Of a stretch of 64,000 nt of DNA, positions 46,773-55,673 are shown in pieces. The position numbers and the translations under genes are program-made. Positions within the stretch are counted from its first letter, which is position 1. The number at the start of each line of letters is the position of its first letter. The notes below the pieces were generated by a model. The model saw only the letters and a list, made by a program, of their open reading frames with translations. It ran no database searches and had not been told where the DNA came from. The DNA comes from Serinicoccus sediminis (GTDB lineage Bacteria > Actinomycetota > Actinomycetes > Actinomycetales > Dermatophilaceae). The DNA is taken from assembly GCF_004153545.1 (NCBI RefSeq), contig NZ_SDVA01000001.1, positions 248,001 through 312,000 on the forward strand, in the 5' to 3' direction.

Positions 46773-47300
46773 GTGGGATACGTGCGCACCGCCGGTATGT
46801 CGACGGCCGCCCGCCGGGCACGTCGCCGCGCCGCCATGGTCATGGCGGCGCTCCTCGGCGTCCTCGTCCTGGCGGTGGTGCTGGCGATGGCCTCGATGCA
46901 GGGGTGGTTCGGGATGGGCGGCCAGGCCGACGAGGCCCCGGAGACGGTGGCGGCCCCCACGCCGACCCTGGCCGCCGAGGACGTCGTCGTCAACGTGTTC
47001 AACTCCACCGGCGTCAGCGGGCTGGCCGGTCGGGCCAGCGAGGGCCTGCAGGCGCGGGGGTTCACCGTCGACGGTGTCGACAACTCCGGTGCCGACCTCG
47101 AGGGCCCCGGTCAGATCATCCACGGCCCTGCGGGTCTCGAGGGCGCCCGGCTGCTGGCCGATTCGCTCCCCCAGGAGGTCGAGCTGGTGCAGGACGAGCG
47201 CGAGGACGAGACCCTCGACCTCGTCCTCGGGGACGCCTGGGAGGACCTGCCCGAGCCCGGGCAGACCGAGCAGCCCGAACCGACCGGGGACGGCCGGTGA
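46773..47300 (+). CDS. LytR C-terminal domain protein
   Basis: 175 aa from GTG at 46773 (GGAAGGA upstream). A basic N-terminus precedes one transmembrane helix (AMVMAALLGVLVLAVVLAM). A Pro/Thr linker then leads to the LytR_C domain: EDVVVNVFNSTGVSGLAGRA, then GLQARGFTVDGVDNSG, and the LVLGDAWEDL end. It lacks the LytR-CpsA-Psr catalytic domain, so it probably assists cell-wall glycopolymer attachment or acts as an exported binding protein. Its stop overlaps the next start. Confidence 0.88.
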   Translation: MGYVRTAGMSTAARRARRRAAMVMAALLGVLVLAVVLAMASMQGWFGMGGQADEAPETVAAPTPTLAAEDVVVNVFNSTGVSGLAGRASEGLQARGFTVDGVDNSGADLEGPGQIIHGPAGLEGARLLADSLPQEVELVQDEREDETLDLVLGDAWEDLPEPGQTEQPEPTGDGR

Positions 47301-47776
47301 GCGGACGGCACGAGGTCCGCGTCGACCGTCGCGTGGAGGCCCCCGCCGCGGCGGTCTGGGCCGTCGTCACCGACCTCGACCGCCTCCAGGAACGCCTCTC
47401 CCAGGTCACCGACCTGCACGTCATCACCCCCGGCCCCTACGCCATCGGCACCGGCTGGCGGGAGACGCGGCGGATGATGGGGGCCTCGGACACCCAGGAG
47501 ATCTGGGTGGTCGACAACGACCCTGAGCGGCAGACCGTCACCGAGGCGCGCTCGGGCAGCACCACCTACCGCACGGTGCTGTCCCTCGAGCCGCTCGACG
47601 ACGGGGCCGCCACGCGAGTCAGCCTGCACTTCACCGCCAGCACGCCCGACCCGGGCGCCCTGCAGCGGCTGGCCGTCCGGGTCGTCGGCCCGCTCGGGCT
47701 CAAGCTGACGGAGAAGGCCCTGCGCACCGAGCTCGACGACCTCGCGGCCGCCGCTCAGCAGGTCGGCGCCCGCTGA
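47297..47776 (+). CDS. SRPBCC-family lipid-binding-fold protein
   Basis: 159 aa. HEVRVDRRVEAPAAAVWAVV, then TDLDRLQERLSQV at the N-terminus and the C-terminal long helix (LTEKALRTELDDLAAAAQQV) define the START/SRPBCC fold with a hydrophobic cavity. The ligand is unknown. GTG start in a 4-nt overlap (GTGA) with the LytR_C gene, so it is coupled to it. Confidence 0.85.
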   Translation: MSGRHEVRVDRRVEAPAAAVWAVVTDLDRLQERLSQVTDLHVITPGPYAIGTGWRETRRMMGASDTQEIWVVDNDPERQTVTEARSGSTTYRTVLSLEPLDDGAATRVSLHFTASTPDPGALQRLAVRVVGPLGLKLTEKALRTELDDLAAAAQQVGAR

Positions 47777-47788
47777 GCGCGGCCGGCC

Positions 47789-49759
47789 TCAGCGCCCGGT
47801 GTCGACGAGCCGCACGTACCGCAGGGCCAGCGGCTGGATCGCGCCCGGCCCGCCGAACGCCCCGACGTAGCCGGGTCGACGCTGCTCCAGCGTCTGCGCG
47901 GTCTGGGTGGGCAGCCCGTCCGGGCGCACCAGCAGCATGGGGCTGCCCACCTGGCCGGCGAGCGCGCCGCCGGCCAGGGCGTCCGGGAAGTTGCGGCCGG
48001 TCGCCACGAAGGCCGAGGCCTGCGTGGCCGGGATCTCGCGCGCGACCCGGGCGGAGACGACATACCGGTCCGTGCCGTCGATCCTGCGGATCGAGGGTGC
48101 CGACGACCCGCCCAGGCCGGCCTTGAGCGCGGTGACGACGTCGCCGGAGACCGCTCCGGTGCCGCCGAGCACGACGATCTCGTCGGGCCGCAGGTAGCGC
48201 AGGGCGTCCATGACCGGCGTCGGCACCTCGGCGTGCTTGGTGAGGAGCAGGGGCGCCCCCCGGTATGCCGCGGCGGCCCCGCCGGTGAGGCCGTCCGGCC
48301 AGTTCTGCCCGGTCGCCAGGTAGACGGTGGCCCCGCCCTGCTCCCAGAACGAGGTGGCGACCTCGCTGGACACGGCGTACCGGTCCTTGCCGGTCACCCG
48401 CTGCACGCTGTCGGCGTAGCCCTTGAGCTCGTCGGTCACCGTCCTGGTCACCGCCCCGGTACCGCCCAGCACGATGATCTGGCGCGGGTCCAGCGCCTGC
48501 AGCGCGCGCTTCGTCGAGCCCGGCAGGCTCTCCTTCCGGGTGAGCAGGACGGGCCCGCCCACGATCCCCGCCAGGGCCGAGCCGGACAGCGCGTCGGGGA
48601 AGTTCTGGCCGGAGACCACGACCACCGTGTCCGCCCCGTCGGCCCACGACGCGGCCGTGTTCGCGGCGACGGCGTAGCGGTCGGTCCCGCTGATGCGCTC
48701 GACGACGGCGTGCCGCTGGTAGCCGGTCGTCGCGGTGGCGTCGACGGACAGGTGGCGCCCGGACCACGTCAGCACGGTCAGGGCGGTGGCCCAGACGTCA
48801 CCCCCGGCGTGCTCGAAGAACTCCGGCAGCCCCCCGTCCGCGTGCTGCTGCTGCAGCAGCCAGGTCATGGTGGCGTCGCGCCGCGCCGGCTGGTCGGCGT
48901 AGGTCCCGGCCATGGCGAAGCTCTGCTGGGCCAGGGCGTTGAGACCCACCGGCAGGTCCTCCGCGAGCACGGGAGCGTCGCCCCGGGAGAGGGTGAGGTA
49001 GTCGCGGGCGCCGAGCCCGGTCGCCCGGGCCGTGCGCCGGTCGTCGACGCTCGCCATGGCCTGGGGGGCGACCGCGGTGGACCACGCCTCCACGCCGCCG
49101 TCGGACCGGATGCCCGCGGTCACCGGGTCGGCCGCCGCGGTCACGGCGTCGACCGCGGCCTGCGGGACGGTGCCGCCGGAGCGCGACAGACCGATGACGC
49201 AGACGCCCGTGGCGAAGGCCCAGCCGTCGCCGCACCTCCCGTCGGCGAGCTCGGTCCGCAGGGCCGCCACCAGGTCCACCCCGCCGAAGGACCGCGGGTT
49301 GCGACCGGCGACGTCGGCCGCGATCGCGGTGAGCCCGAGGACCAGCGGCTCGGCCGCGGCCGCCGACGCCCGGCGCTCGAGCTGGCCGGTGAGGCGCTGC
49401 ACGTCGGTGGCGTGCTCGGGCCCGGCGGCGCCCAGGGCGATGACGCTGAGCGCCAGCTCGTCGGTCGTCATCCGGCCGGTGCCCGCCTGGGCGACGAGCC
49501 AGCCCGCCCCACGGTCGGCCGCTGCCGCCAGGTCGGCCGCCCGCACCGCGGCCGGCGCCTCGGACGTCGCGGCCTCCGGCGCCGCGGGGACCTCGACAGC
49601 GGGAGCGGCCGGGAGGGTGAGGGCGCCAGGAGAGCGCTCGTCGTCGGCCTGGGGCTCGGCGACGGCCACCAGGGGGGAGGCCAGCAGGCCCGCGGCGAGC
49701 GCCGCGGTGAGGGTACGGCGCAGGGGACGACAGGGCATGGTGGTTCGCTTCCGTGACAC
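47789..49759 (-). CDS. Secreted toroid-fold plus cell-wall-binding-repeat protein
   Basis: 656 aa. Signal peptide ending LVAVAEP. Residues about 70-345 resemble prenyltransferase/squalene-cyclase-type alpha/alpha-toroid repeats: GAGWLVAQAGTGRMTTDEL, RCGDGWAFATGVCVIGL and WLLQQQHADGGLPEFFEHA. Residues about 350-656 hold three CW_binding_2 repeats starting ERISGTDRYAVAANTA, QRVTGKDRYAVSSEVA and RRIDGTDRYVVSARVA, each with FPDAL or WPDGL and VVLGGTGAV. It is likely a wall-bound protein. The GTG at 49759 has GGAGG upstream; an ATG at 49738 is also possible. Confidence 0.87.
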   Translation of the reverse strand: MSRKRTTMPCRPLRRTLTAALAAGLLASPLVAVAEPQADDERSPGALTLPAAPAVEVPAAPEAATSEAPAAVRAADLAAAADRGAGWLVAQAGTGRMTTDELALSVIALGAAGPEHATDVQRLTGQLERRASAAAAEPLVLGLTAIAADVAGRNPRSFGGVDLVAALRTELADGRCGDGWAFATGVCVIGLSRSGGTVPQAAVDAVTAAADPVTAGIRSDGGVEAWSTAVAPQAMASVDDRRTARATGLGARDYLTLSRGDAPVLAEDLPVGLNALAQQSFAMAGTYADQPARRDATMTWLLQQQHADGGLPEFFEHAGGDVWATALTVLTWSGRHLSVDATATTGYQRHAVVERISGTDRYAVAANTAASWADGADTVVVVSGQNFPDALSGSALAGIVGGPVLLTRKESLPGSTKRALQALDPRQIIVLGGTGAVTRTVTDELKGYADSVQRVTGKDRYAVSSEVATSFWEQGGATVYLATGQNWPDGLTGGAAAAYRGAPLLLTKHAEVPTPVMDALRYLRPDEIVVLGGTGAVSGDVVTALKAGLGGSSAPSIRRIDGTDRYVVSARVAREIPATQASAFVATGRNFPDALAGGALAGQVGSPMLLVRPDGLPTQTAQTLEQRRPGYVGAFGGPGAIQPLALRYVRLVDTGR

Positions 49760-49922
49760 GAAACGGCCTCCGGGGACGACGAAGGCGGCCTCCCGTGGGA
49801 CGAGGAAGGCGGCGTGAGCATAACCCGGCAGAGACGCGCGGGGCTAGAGCAATCCGTGAGATGGGTGTGATCGTCGTGGTCGTCCCCAGGTGACGTGGAG
49901 GCCCGCCAGGTAGCGTGACGAC

Positions 49923-50327
49923 ATGTACCGCTTCGAACCCCCGCCCACGCCGCAGTTCGGCGGCGGCTCCGAGCCGGACGACCCGTATGCCGAGGCCCCC
50001 AGGCGGTCTGCGCACCCCTCGACCTCCCGCCGCGCGCACCCCGCGTCCCGCCCGTGGGCCCCTCCTGCCGCAGGCCCCCCGCCGCGGGCGGGCACCGCCC
50101 TGGTGCTCGGCATCCTGTCGGTGTGCGGCGTGGCCGTCCTCGGCCCGCTGGCCTGGGTCACCGCGCACCGGGCGCTGCGGGAGATCGACCGGTCGCCGCA
50201 CCCGACCCGGCACCGCCTGCCGTTCGTGGTGGCCCAGGCCCTGGGCGTCGTCGGCACCTGCCTCCTCGCCCTGTGGGTGCTGGGCGGGGTCCTGGGCCTG
50301 TTCGCCCTCGGCCTCGTCATCGGCTGA
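49923..50327 (+). CDS. DUF4190-type membrane protein
   Basis: 134 aa. A Pro/Ser-rich N-terminal 55 residues precede two transmembrane helices. The first region, GTALVLGILSVCGVAVLGPLAWVTAHRALREID, fits DUF4190; the second is VVAQALGVVGTCLLALWVLGGVLGLFALGL. Function is unknown. A TAGCGT box ends 6 nt before the ATG. A perfect hairpin lies downstream, shared with tRNA-Ser(CGA). Confidence 0.82.
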   Translation: MYRFEPPPTPQFGGGSEPDDPYAEAPRRSAHPSTSRRAHPASRPWAPPAAGPPPRAGTALVLGILSVCGVAVLGPLAWVTAHRALREIDRSPHPTRHRLPFVVAQALGVVGTCLLALWVLGGVLGLFALGLVIG

Positions 50328-50400
50328 GCCCCGTCCACCTGCCGCCCGTCCACCCGGGCTGCCGCGCAGGACAGCGGACGGTCCGCACCGCACGCACGCA

Positions 50401-50431
50401 AGAACCCCCGGACGCACGGTCCGGGGGTTCT
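50401..50431. terminator. Bidirectional terminator
   Basis: A 13-bp perfect stem AGAACCCCCGGAC (50401-50413) with 50419-50431 and a 5-nt loop. It lies 3' of both the DUF4190 gene and the opposing tRNA-Ser. Confidence 0.75.
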
Positions 50432-50452
50432 CGTGTCGACGGGCGACACCGC

Positions 50453-50538
50453 GGTGGCGGTGGGATTTGAACCCACGGTGGACTTGCGCCCACACACGCT
50501 TTCGAGGCGTGCTCCTTAGGCCGCTCGGACACGCCACC
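50453..50538 (-). tRNA. tRNA-Ser(CGA)
   Basis: Minus-strand class II cloverleaf: acceptor GGTGGCG, anticodon arm CACGC/GCGTG around CTCGAAA (anticodon CGA), long variable arm, and T-arm GGGTTCAAATCCC. CCA is not encoded. It is 86 nt. Confidence 0.95.
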
Positions 50539-50587
50539 GCCGACGAGGCTACCGGACGACCCGGCCCCTCCCCAAAAAGCCCGACCG

Positions 50588-51091
50588 TCAGCGGCGGTCG
50601 CCGAAGAACGCCGTGAGCAGGGCCGCGCACTCCTCCTCCAGCACGCCACCGACGACCTCGACCCGGTGCAGGGCCCTCCGGTCGCGGGGCAGGTCCCAGA
50701 CCGACCCGCAGGCCCCCGCCTTGTCGTCCCAGGCCCCGAAGACCACGCGGTCGACCCGGGCGAGCACCGCCGCCCCCGCGCACATGGCGCACGGTTCGAG
50801 GGTCACGACGAGCGAGCAGCCGTCCAGCCGCCACGAGCCCAGGGCGCGGCCCGCCTCCCGGAGGGCGACGACCTCGGCGTGCCCGGTCGGGTCGTGCTGG
50901 AGCTCGCGGACGTTGCGCCCGCGCCCGAGCACCCGCCCGGTGGCGTCCACGACGACCGCCCCGACGGGCACGTCACCGGACTCCCCCACCGCCCGGGCCT
51001 GCGCGACCGCCTCGACGACCCACGCGTCATACCTCGCCGAACCCCAGGCACCCCCCGGACGTGGCGCGGGCGGGGTGTCCGGTGCGTCCAT
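50588..51091 (-). CDS. tadA: tRNA adenosine(34) deaminase
   Basis: 167 aa. It makes inosine at the wobble base of tRNA-Arg(ACG), a tRNA that is itself encoded in this window at 62.5 kb. Zinc motifs: HAEVVAL and PCAMCAGA, with the catalytic Glu in [23 protein letters not shown] is typical. The ATG at 51091 is chosen; a GTG one codon upstream is possible. It is divergent from upp, with 20 bp between. Confidence 0.94.
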   Translation of the reverse strand: MDAPDTPPAPRPGGAWGSARYDAWVVEAVAQARAVGESGDVPVGAVVVDATGRVLGRGRNVRELQHDPTGHAEVVALREAGRALGSWRLDGCSLVVTLEPCAMCAGAAVLARVDRVVFGAWDDKAGACGSVWDLPRDRRALHRVEVVGGVLEEECAALLTAFFGDRR

Positions 51092-51111
51092 CACGTCCTA
51101 GAGTCTGGCGT

Positions 51112-51750
51112 ATGCGCGTCCTCGTTGCCGACCACCCGCTCATCGCCCACAAGCTGACCTACCTGCGCGACCGGCGGACCGACACCCCGACCTTCCGCCG
51201 GCTGGCTGACGAGCTGGTGACGCTGCTGGCCTACGAGGCCACCCGCGAGGTCCGCGTCTCGCCGTTCGACATCCAGACGCCGGTGGCGCCGACGACCGGC
51301 ATCCACCTGGCTACCCCCAAGCCGCTGGTCGTGCCGATCCTGCGGGCCGGGCTGGGCATGCTGGACGGGATGATGCGGATGCTGCCGACCGCCGAGGTCG
51401 GCTTCCTCGGGATGGTCCGCAACGAGGAGACCCTGGAGGCGCACACCTACGCCAACCGGCTGCCCGACGACCTGGACCGGCGGCAGTGCTACGTCCTGGA
51501 CCCGATGCTCGCGACCGGCGGGACCCTCATCGCGGCGATCCGCTACCTCGTGGAGCGCGGCGCCGACGACATCACCGCCATCACGCTGCTCTCCGCGCCC
51601 GAGGGCATCGAGAAGGTCCAGGCCGGGCTGGCCGACGTCGAGCCGCCGATCACCCTCGTGACCGGCGCCATCGACGAGCGCCTCAACGACCAGGGCTACA
51701 TCGTGCCCGGGCTCGGCGACGCCGGCGACCGGCTCTACGGCGTGGTCTGA
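51112..51750 (+). CDS. upp: Uracil phosphoribosyltransferase
   Basis: 212-aa pyrimidine salvage enzyme (uracil + PRPP to UMP). Features are the start [33 protein letters not shown], the PRPP loop [11 protein letters not shown] and the uracil-binding [14 protein letters not shown] at the C-terminus. A TAGAGT box lies 7 nt before the ATG, so leaderless translation from 51112 is favoured over the upstream in-frame ATG. Confidence 0.96.
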   Translation: MRVLVADHPLIAHKLTYLRDRRTDTPTFRRLADELVTLLAYEATREVRVSPFDIQTPVAPTTGIHLATPKPLVVPILRAGLGMLDGMMRMLPTAEVGFLGMVRNEETLEAHTYANRLPDDLDRRQCYVLDPMLATGGTLIAAIRYLVERGADDITAITLLSAPEGIEKVQAGLADVEPPITLVTGAIDERLNDQGYIVPGLGDAGDRLYGVV

Positions 51751-51758
51751 GCACCGGT

Positions 51759-52985
51759 ATGCCGCCGCCCCAGCCCGCGGACGCGGCGCCCGCCGCCACG
51801 CGCGCGGGCGACGTCCCGGCGGGTCGCCGGCTCGCGTCGGCGCGCTCGGCGGTCGAGCCCTTCCACGTCATGGAGGTGCTCAAGGCCGCCGCGCAGCGGC
51901 AGCGCACCCACGGCGACGTGCTCACCCTGTGCGCCGGCCAGCCGTCCACGCCGGCACCGGCCGTGGCGCGGGCCGCCGCCATCGAGGCGCTGGACGCCGA
52001 CGTCCTCGGCTACACCGAGTCGACCGGCATCCTCCCGCTGCGTCGCGCGGTCGCCGAGCACCACCAGCGGACGGCCGGCGTCGAGGTCGACCCGGACGAC
52101 GTCGTGGTCTTCCCCGGCAGCTCGGGAGCCTTCACCGCGCTCTTCCTCGCCGCCTTCGACGCCGGCGACCAGGTGGCGATGTCGCGGCCCGGCTACCCGG
52201 CATACCGCAACAGCCTGGCGGCCCTCGGCTGCGAGGTGCTCGAGCTCGACTGCGGCCCCGACACCCGCTTCCAGCCGACCGTGGCCATGCTCGAGGCGCT
52301 GCCCGCGCCGCCCGCCGGGCTCGTCGTGGCCTCCCCCGCCAACCCGACCGGCACCATCATCGACGCCGACGAGCTGGCCGCGCTCGCGCGCTGGTGCGAG
52401 GAGCACGGGACGCTGCTCGTCAGCGACGAGATCTACCACGGGCTCAGCTACGGGCGCCCGACGACCAGCGCCTGGGCGACCTCGCGGGAGGCCGTCGTGG
52501 TCGGGTCGGTGAGCAAGTACTTCTCGATGACCGGCTGGCGGGTGGGCTGGCTGCTCGCCCCGCCCGCGCTGCGCCGCCCGCTGGAGGTGCTCACCGGCAA
52601 CCTCAACATCTGCCCGCCGGCCATCGGCCAGCACGCCGCCCTCGCCGCGCTCGGCCCCGGCGCGCGCGAGGAGCTGGAGGCGCACCGCGAGCGGTATGCC
52701 GCCACCCGCGACCTCCTACTGCGGCGGCTGCCCGAGATCGGCCTGCGCGACTACGCCCCGCCGGACGGCGCGTTCTACGCCTGGTGCGACATCGGGCACC
52801 TCACCGACGACTCGGTCGCGTGGTGCCGGGCGCTGCTGGACGACTGCGGCGTGGCCCTCACCCCGGGGGTCGACTTCGACACGGTGCAGGGCCACCGCAA
52901 GGTGCGGCTCAGCTTCGCCGGCTCGACCCAGGAGGTCGCCGAGGCGCTCGACCGCATGGCCGCCTCGCCGCTGCTGCGCGGCTGA
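51759..52985 (+). CDS. PLP-dependent class I/II aminotransferase
   Basis: 408-aa fold-type I aminotransferase. LCAGQPSTPAP and YTESTGILPLRRAVAEHH are at the N-terminus; the PLP-binding region holds PANPTGTIIDADEL, VSDEIYHGLSYG and the Schiff-base lysine in GSVSKYFSMTGWRVGW. It resembles aspartate/aromatic aminotransferases. The substrate cannot be assigned. It starts 8 nt after upp, with its ATG inside a GGTATGCC octamer. Confidence 0.9.
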   Translation: MPPPQPADAAPAATRAGDVPAGRRLASARSAVEPFHVMEVLKAAAQRQRTHGDVLTLCAGQPSTPAPAVARAAAIEALDADVLGYTESTGILPLRRAVAEHHQRTAGVEVDPDDVVVFPGSSGAFTALFLAAFDAGDQVAMSRPGYPAYRNSLAALGCEVLELDCGPDTRFQPTVAMLEALPAPPAGLVVASPANPTGTIIDADELAALARWCEEHGTLLVSDEIYHGLSYGRPTTSAWATSREAVVVGSVSKYFSMTGWRVGWLLAPPALRRPLEVLTGNLNICPPAIGQHAALAALGPGAREELEAHRERYAATRDLLLRRLPEIGLRDYAPPDGAFYAWCDIGHLTDDSVAWCRALLDDCGVALTPGVDFDTVQGHRKVRLSFAGSTQEVAEALDRMAASPLLRG

Positions 52986-52990
52986 GCGCC

Positions 52991-53929
52991 TCAGACCGAC
53001 CGCACGTCGACCGGGGTGACGTCGGGGGTCACCGACCCCACCGACCGCGGGACCCGGGGTCGCAGCCGCAGCTGGCCGGCCAGCGCTCCGGCGAGGGCCA
53101 GACCGGCTCCGACCAGCTGCGCGGTGCCGAACGGCTCGGCCAGCAACGCCACCCCGAGCCCGGTCCCGACCACCGGGTTCACCAGCCCGAGCAGGGCGGT
53201 CGACCCGGCGCTCATGCGGGTCAGGCCGGTGAACCAGCACACGTAGGCCACCGCCGTGCCGACCACGCTGAGGTAGACATAGGCTCCTGCTGCCGCAGCA
53301 TCCACCCGCGGTGGCGCGCCCTCCACCACCCAGGCGACCGGCACCAGCACCAGCCCTCCGGCCAGCAACGTCCAGCTCGTCATCGGCAGCAGGCCGGATG
53401 GTGAGGGCCACCGCTTGATGAGCACGAACCCCAGCGCCGAGCTGACGACCGCGCCGACCGCGGCGGCCAGGCCCACCGGGTCGACACCACCCGGGACCTC
53501 CGCCGCGAGCAGCGCCACCCCGCAGACCCCGACGAGACCGCCGACGACCTGCCACCGCCTCGCCGACTCTCTCAGCAGCAGCCAGGCCAGGACCATCACC
53601 ACCAACGGCGACACCGCGGTGGTGGTCGCCCCCAACCCGCTCGGCAGCCGGTAGGCCGCCACGAAGAGCAGGGCGAAGAACAGCCCGATGTTGAGCACCC
53701 CCAGGACGGCGGCGCGCCACCACCACGAACCGTGCGGCAGGCGGCGGGTGAGCGCGAGGAGCAGCAGCCCCGCCGGCAGCGCGCGGACGACCGCCGAGAA
53801 GAGCGGCCGACCGTCGGGGAGCCAGAGCTGGGTCACCGCGTAGGTCGACCCCCACGCCACCGGCGCCACCGCGGTGACGAGGACGAGAGCGGTGCGCGAG
53901 ATCGTTGGCGGCGCCACTGTAGTTTCCAC
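52991..53929 (-). CDS. EamA/DMT-family transporter
   Basis: 312 aa with ten hydrophobic segments in two EamA repeats (APVAWGSTYAVTQLWLP near the start, and ALGFVLIKRW at the start of repeat two). Such proteins export amino acids or metabolites; the cargo is unknown. The GTG at 53929 is chosen because TTGCAG-N17-TAAAGT ends 7 nt upstream. A TTG at 53965 would lie inside the promoter. It is divergent from a MarR regulator, and two palindromes overlap its promoter. Confidence 0.85.
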   Translation of the reverse strand: METTVAPPTISRTALVLVTAVAPVAWGSTYAVTQLWLPDGRPLFSAVVRALPAGLLLLALTRRLPHGSWWWRAAVLGVLNIGLFFALLFVAAYRLPSGLGATTTAVSPLVVMVLAWLLLRESARRWQVVGGLVGVCGVALLAAEVPGGVDPVGLAAAVGAVVSSALGFVLIKRWPSPSGLLPMTSWTLLAGGLVLVPVAWVVEGAPPRVDAAAAGAYVYLSVVGTAVAYVCWFTGLTRMSAGSTALLGLVNPVVGTGLGVALLAEPFGTAQLVGAGLALAGALAGQLRLRPRVPRSVGSVTPDVTPVDVRSV

Positions 53930-53955
53930 GGAAGACACTTTAGTTTCCAGGGAAA
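53923..53955. promoter_or_regulatory. Paired MarR-type operators
   Basis: TTTCC-AC-GGAAG (53923-53934) and TTTCC-AG-GGAAA (53944-53955) start 21 bp apart, two helical turns. They cover the spacer and start region of the EamA promoter and lie upstream of marR. Confidence 0.65.
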
Positions 53956-53985
53956 TTATCTGCAAGTGGCGGCTAGGGTGGAACC

Positions 53986-54483
53986 GTGACGGACAGCGAC
54001 CCGGTCGACGCGATCCTCGAGCAGTGGCGCCGCGAGCGCCCCGACCTCGATCCCTCCCCGATGGGGGTGATCGGCAGGATCAGCAGGCTGAGCGACGAGC
54101 TCGAGGCCCGGCTGCGTCCCACGTTCGCCGAGCACGGGCTGGGCGAGGGCGAGTTCGACGTGCTGGCCACGCTGCGGCGCAGCGGGCCACGGACCGAGCT
54201 CACCCCGGGCGAGCTCACGGCGTCGATGATGGTGACCTCGGGCGCCGTGTCCAAGCGGCTCGACCGCCTGGTCGGAGCGGGACTGGTGCGTCGCCGCAGC
54301 AGCGACCACGACGCACGGTCACGACTGGTCTCCCTCACCGACCAGGGGCGCGAGCTCGTCGACGCCGCGGTCGAGGCCCACCTGGCCAACGAGGAACGCC
54401 TGCTGTCCGGGCTCTCGCCGGAGGAGCGCCGGCAGCTCGCCGACCTCCTGCGCAGACTCACGCTCTCGCTCCCCGCGGGGTGA
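53986..54483 (+). CDS. MarR-family regulator
   Basis: 165 aa. The winged helix-turn-helix is at about 55-125: GEGEFDVLATLRRSGPR, the recognition region TASMMVTSGAVSKRLDRLVGAGLV, and the wing RRRSSDHDARSRLVSLTDQG, all typical of MarR. It likely represses the divergent EamA exporter through the paired palindromes between them. The GTG start is 6 nt after a TAGGGT box, so it is probably leaderless. Confidence 0.93.
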   Translation: MTDSDPVDAILEQWRRERPDLDPSPMGVIGRISRLSDELEARLRPTFAEHGLGEGEFDVLATLRRSGPRTELTPGELTASMMVTSGAVSKRLDRLVGAGLVRRRSSDHDARSRLVSLTDQGRELVDAAVEAHLANEERLLSGLSPEERRQLADLLRRLTLSLPAG

Positions 54484-54636
54484 GGACGCGCCGGCGCGGG
54501 GTGAGGATGCGCTGCCGCGGCTGCAGGCCTGCTGCGCGGGGTCGACACGCACGCGGTGACGAGACTCGGCATACCCCACCACATCTGCCACACTGGCACC
54601 AGATCCGTGTCCCCTGTCCAGCGAAAGGCACCTGAC

Positions 54637-54807
54637 ATGCCGTCCACGGTCAAGAAGGTCCTGCACTGGCTGCTGTGGGGTTTCCTCATCTACGCCGTCA
54701 TCACCAACCCCGACCGCGCCGCCGACATCGTGCGCGCCGTCTGGGACATCATCAGCCAGGGCTTCCTCAACATCGGCCGGTTCTTCAACCAGCTGATGGG
54801 GGTCTGA
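54637..54807 (+). CDS. Small membrane-associated protein, 56 aa
   Basis: MPSTVKKVLHWLLWGFLIYAVI, then TNPDRAADIVRAVWDIISQGFLNIGRFFNQLMGV. One hydrophobic helix is followed by an amphipathic one. It is related in style to small actinobacterial proteins of unknown role. GAAAGG precedes the ATG. It is followed after 14 nt by the PH-domain gene and probably shares its mRNA. Confidence 0.65.
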   Translation: MPSTVKKVLHWLLWGFLIYAVITNPDRAADIVRAVWDIISQGFLNIGRFFNQLMGV

Positions 54808-54821
54808 GCGGTCGAGGCCGC

Positions 54822-55565
54822 GTGAGCGCCCACCCCTCGACCGCACCCCGCATCAGCCGCCGGGTCGCCAAGCGCTACCTGCTCTCCGACGAGCAGGTCG
54901 TCGTGTCCACCCGCTGGCACTGGGCCAAGCTGCTCAAGCCCGGCGCCGCCGTCGCCGTGGCGCTCTTCCTCACCCTGTGGGTGGCGGCGTCGGTGACCGA
55001 GCCCGCCGCGACCGGCCTGGCGCTGTCGGTCCTCGCAGTCGTCTGCGCCTGGGCGGGGTGGCAGGTGCTGGAGTGGCGCTGCGAGTGGTTCATCGCGACC
55101 GACCGCCGGCTGCTGAAGACCTACGGCCTCATCACCCAGCGGGTGGCGATGATGCCCCTGGTCAAGGTCACCGACATGAGCTACGACCGCACCATCGTCG
55201 GCCGGATCCTCGGCTACGGCCGGTTCGTCATGGAGTCCGCCGGGCAGGACCAGGCGCTCAGCCACATCGACTTCATCCCGCAGCCGGACGAGAAGTACCA
55301 GGCCATGTGCGAGACCATCTTCGGCCGCGACGTCCGCGACCCGGGCGAGGACGACGGCGGCTGGGACGACGACGGGTATGCCGAGGGTCCCGACCCCTCG
55401 CGCGCCCGCCCGGCCGTCGCGACCGGGGAGCACCACCGGTGGGAGCCCGTCGACCCCGGGCAGCTGCCGTCGGACTGGGACTGGGAGGGCGAGCCCGCGC
55501 ACCCCCGCCGGGCCGCCACCCGGCGCCGCGTCGCCGTCGACCCCGACCCCACGCCCCTGCGCTGA
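54822..55565 (+). CDS. PH-domain (YdbS-like) membrane protein
   Basis: 247 aa from a GTG start. Two transmembrane helices (about 35-80) precede a bacterial PH domain: CEWFIATDRRLLKTYGLITQRVAMMPLVKVTDMSYDRTIVGRILGYG, then FVMESAGQDQALSHIDFIP. The C-terminal 85 residues are acidic, then Arg-rich and disordered. Such proteins are widespread in actinobacteria with an unknown membrane role. A 22-bp repeat array follows the stop. Confidence 0.87.
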   Translation: MSAHPSTAPRISRRVAKRYLLSDEQVVVSTRWHWAKLLKPGAAVAVALFLTLWVAASVTEPAATGLALSVLAVVCAWAGWQVLEWRCEWFIATDRRLLKTYGLITQRVAMMPLVKVTDMSYDRTIVGRILGYGRFVMESAGQDQALSHIDFIPQPDEKYQAMCETIFGRDVRDPGEDDGGWDDDGYAEGPDPSRARPAVATGEHHRWEPVDPGQLPSDWDWEGEPAHPRRAATRRRVAVDPDPTPLR

Positions 55566-55584
55566 CGCCACCACCCCGCCCCCC

Positions 55585-55672
55585 GCACAGGACGCGTGGC
55601 CAGGCCGCACAGGACGCGTGGCCAGACCGCACAGGACGCGTGGCCAGACCGCACAGGACGCGGGTGGCGGCC
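55585..55672. repeat. 22-bp tandem repeat array (4 units)
   Basis: Units at 55585, 55607, 55629 and 55651; the second and third are identical. The array fills the gap between two convergent genes (stops at 55565 and 55674). The core is GCACAGGACGCGTG on the plus strand. Confidence 0.9.
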
Positions 55673-55673
55673 G

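Noticed and set aside
38216-49759. The two CW_binding_2 proteins as a recent duplication
   Set aside because: Their N-terminal domains are unrelated and the repeats differ clearly in sequence; only the repeat module is shared.
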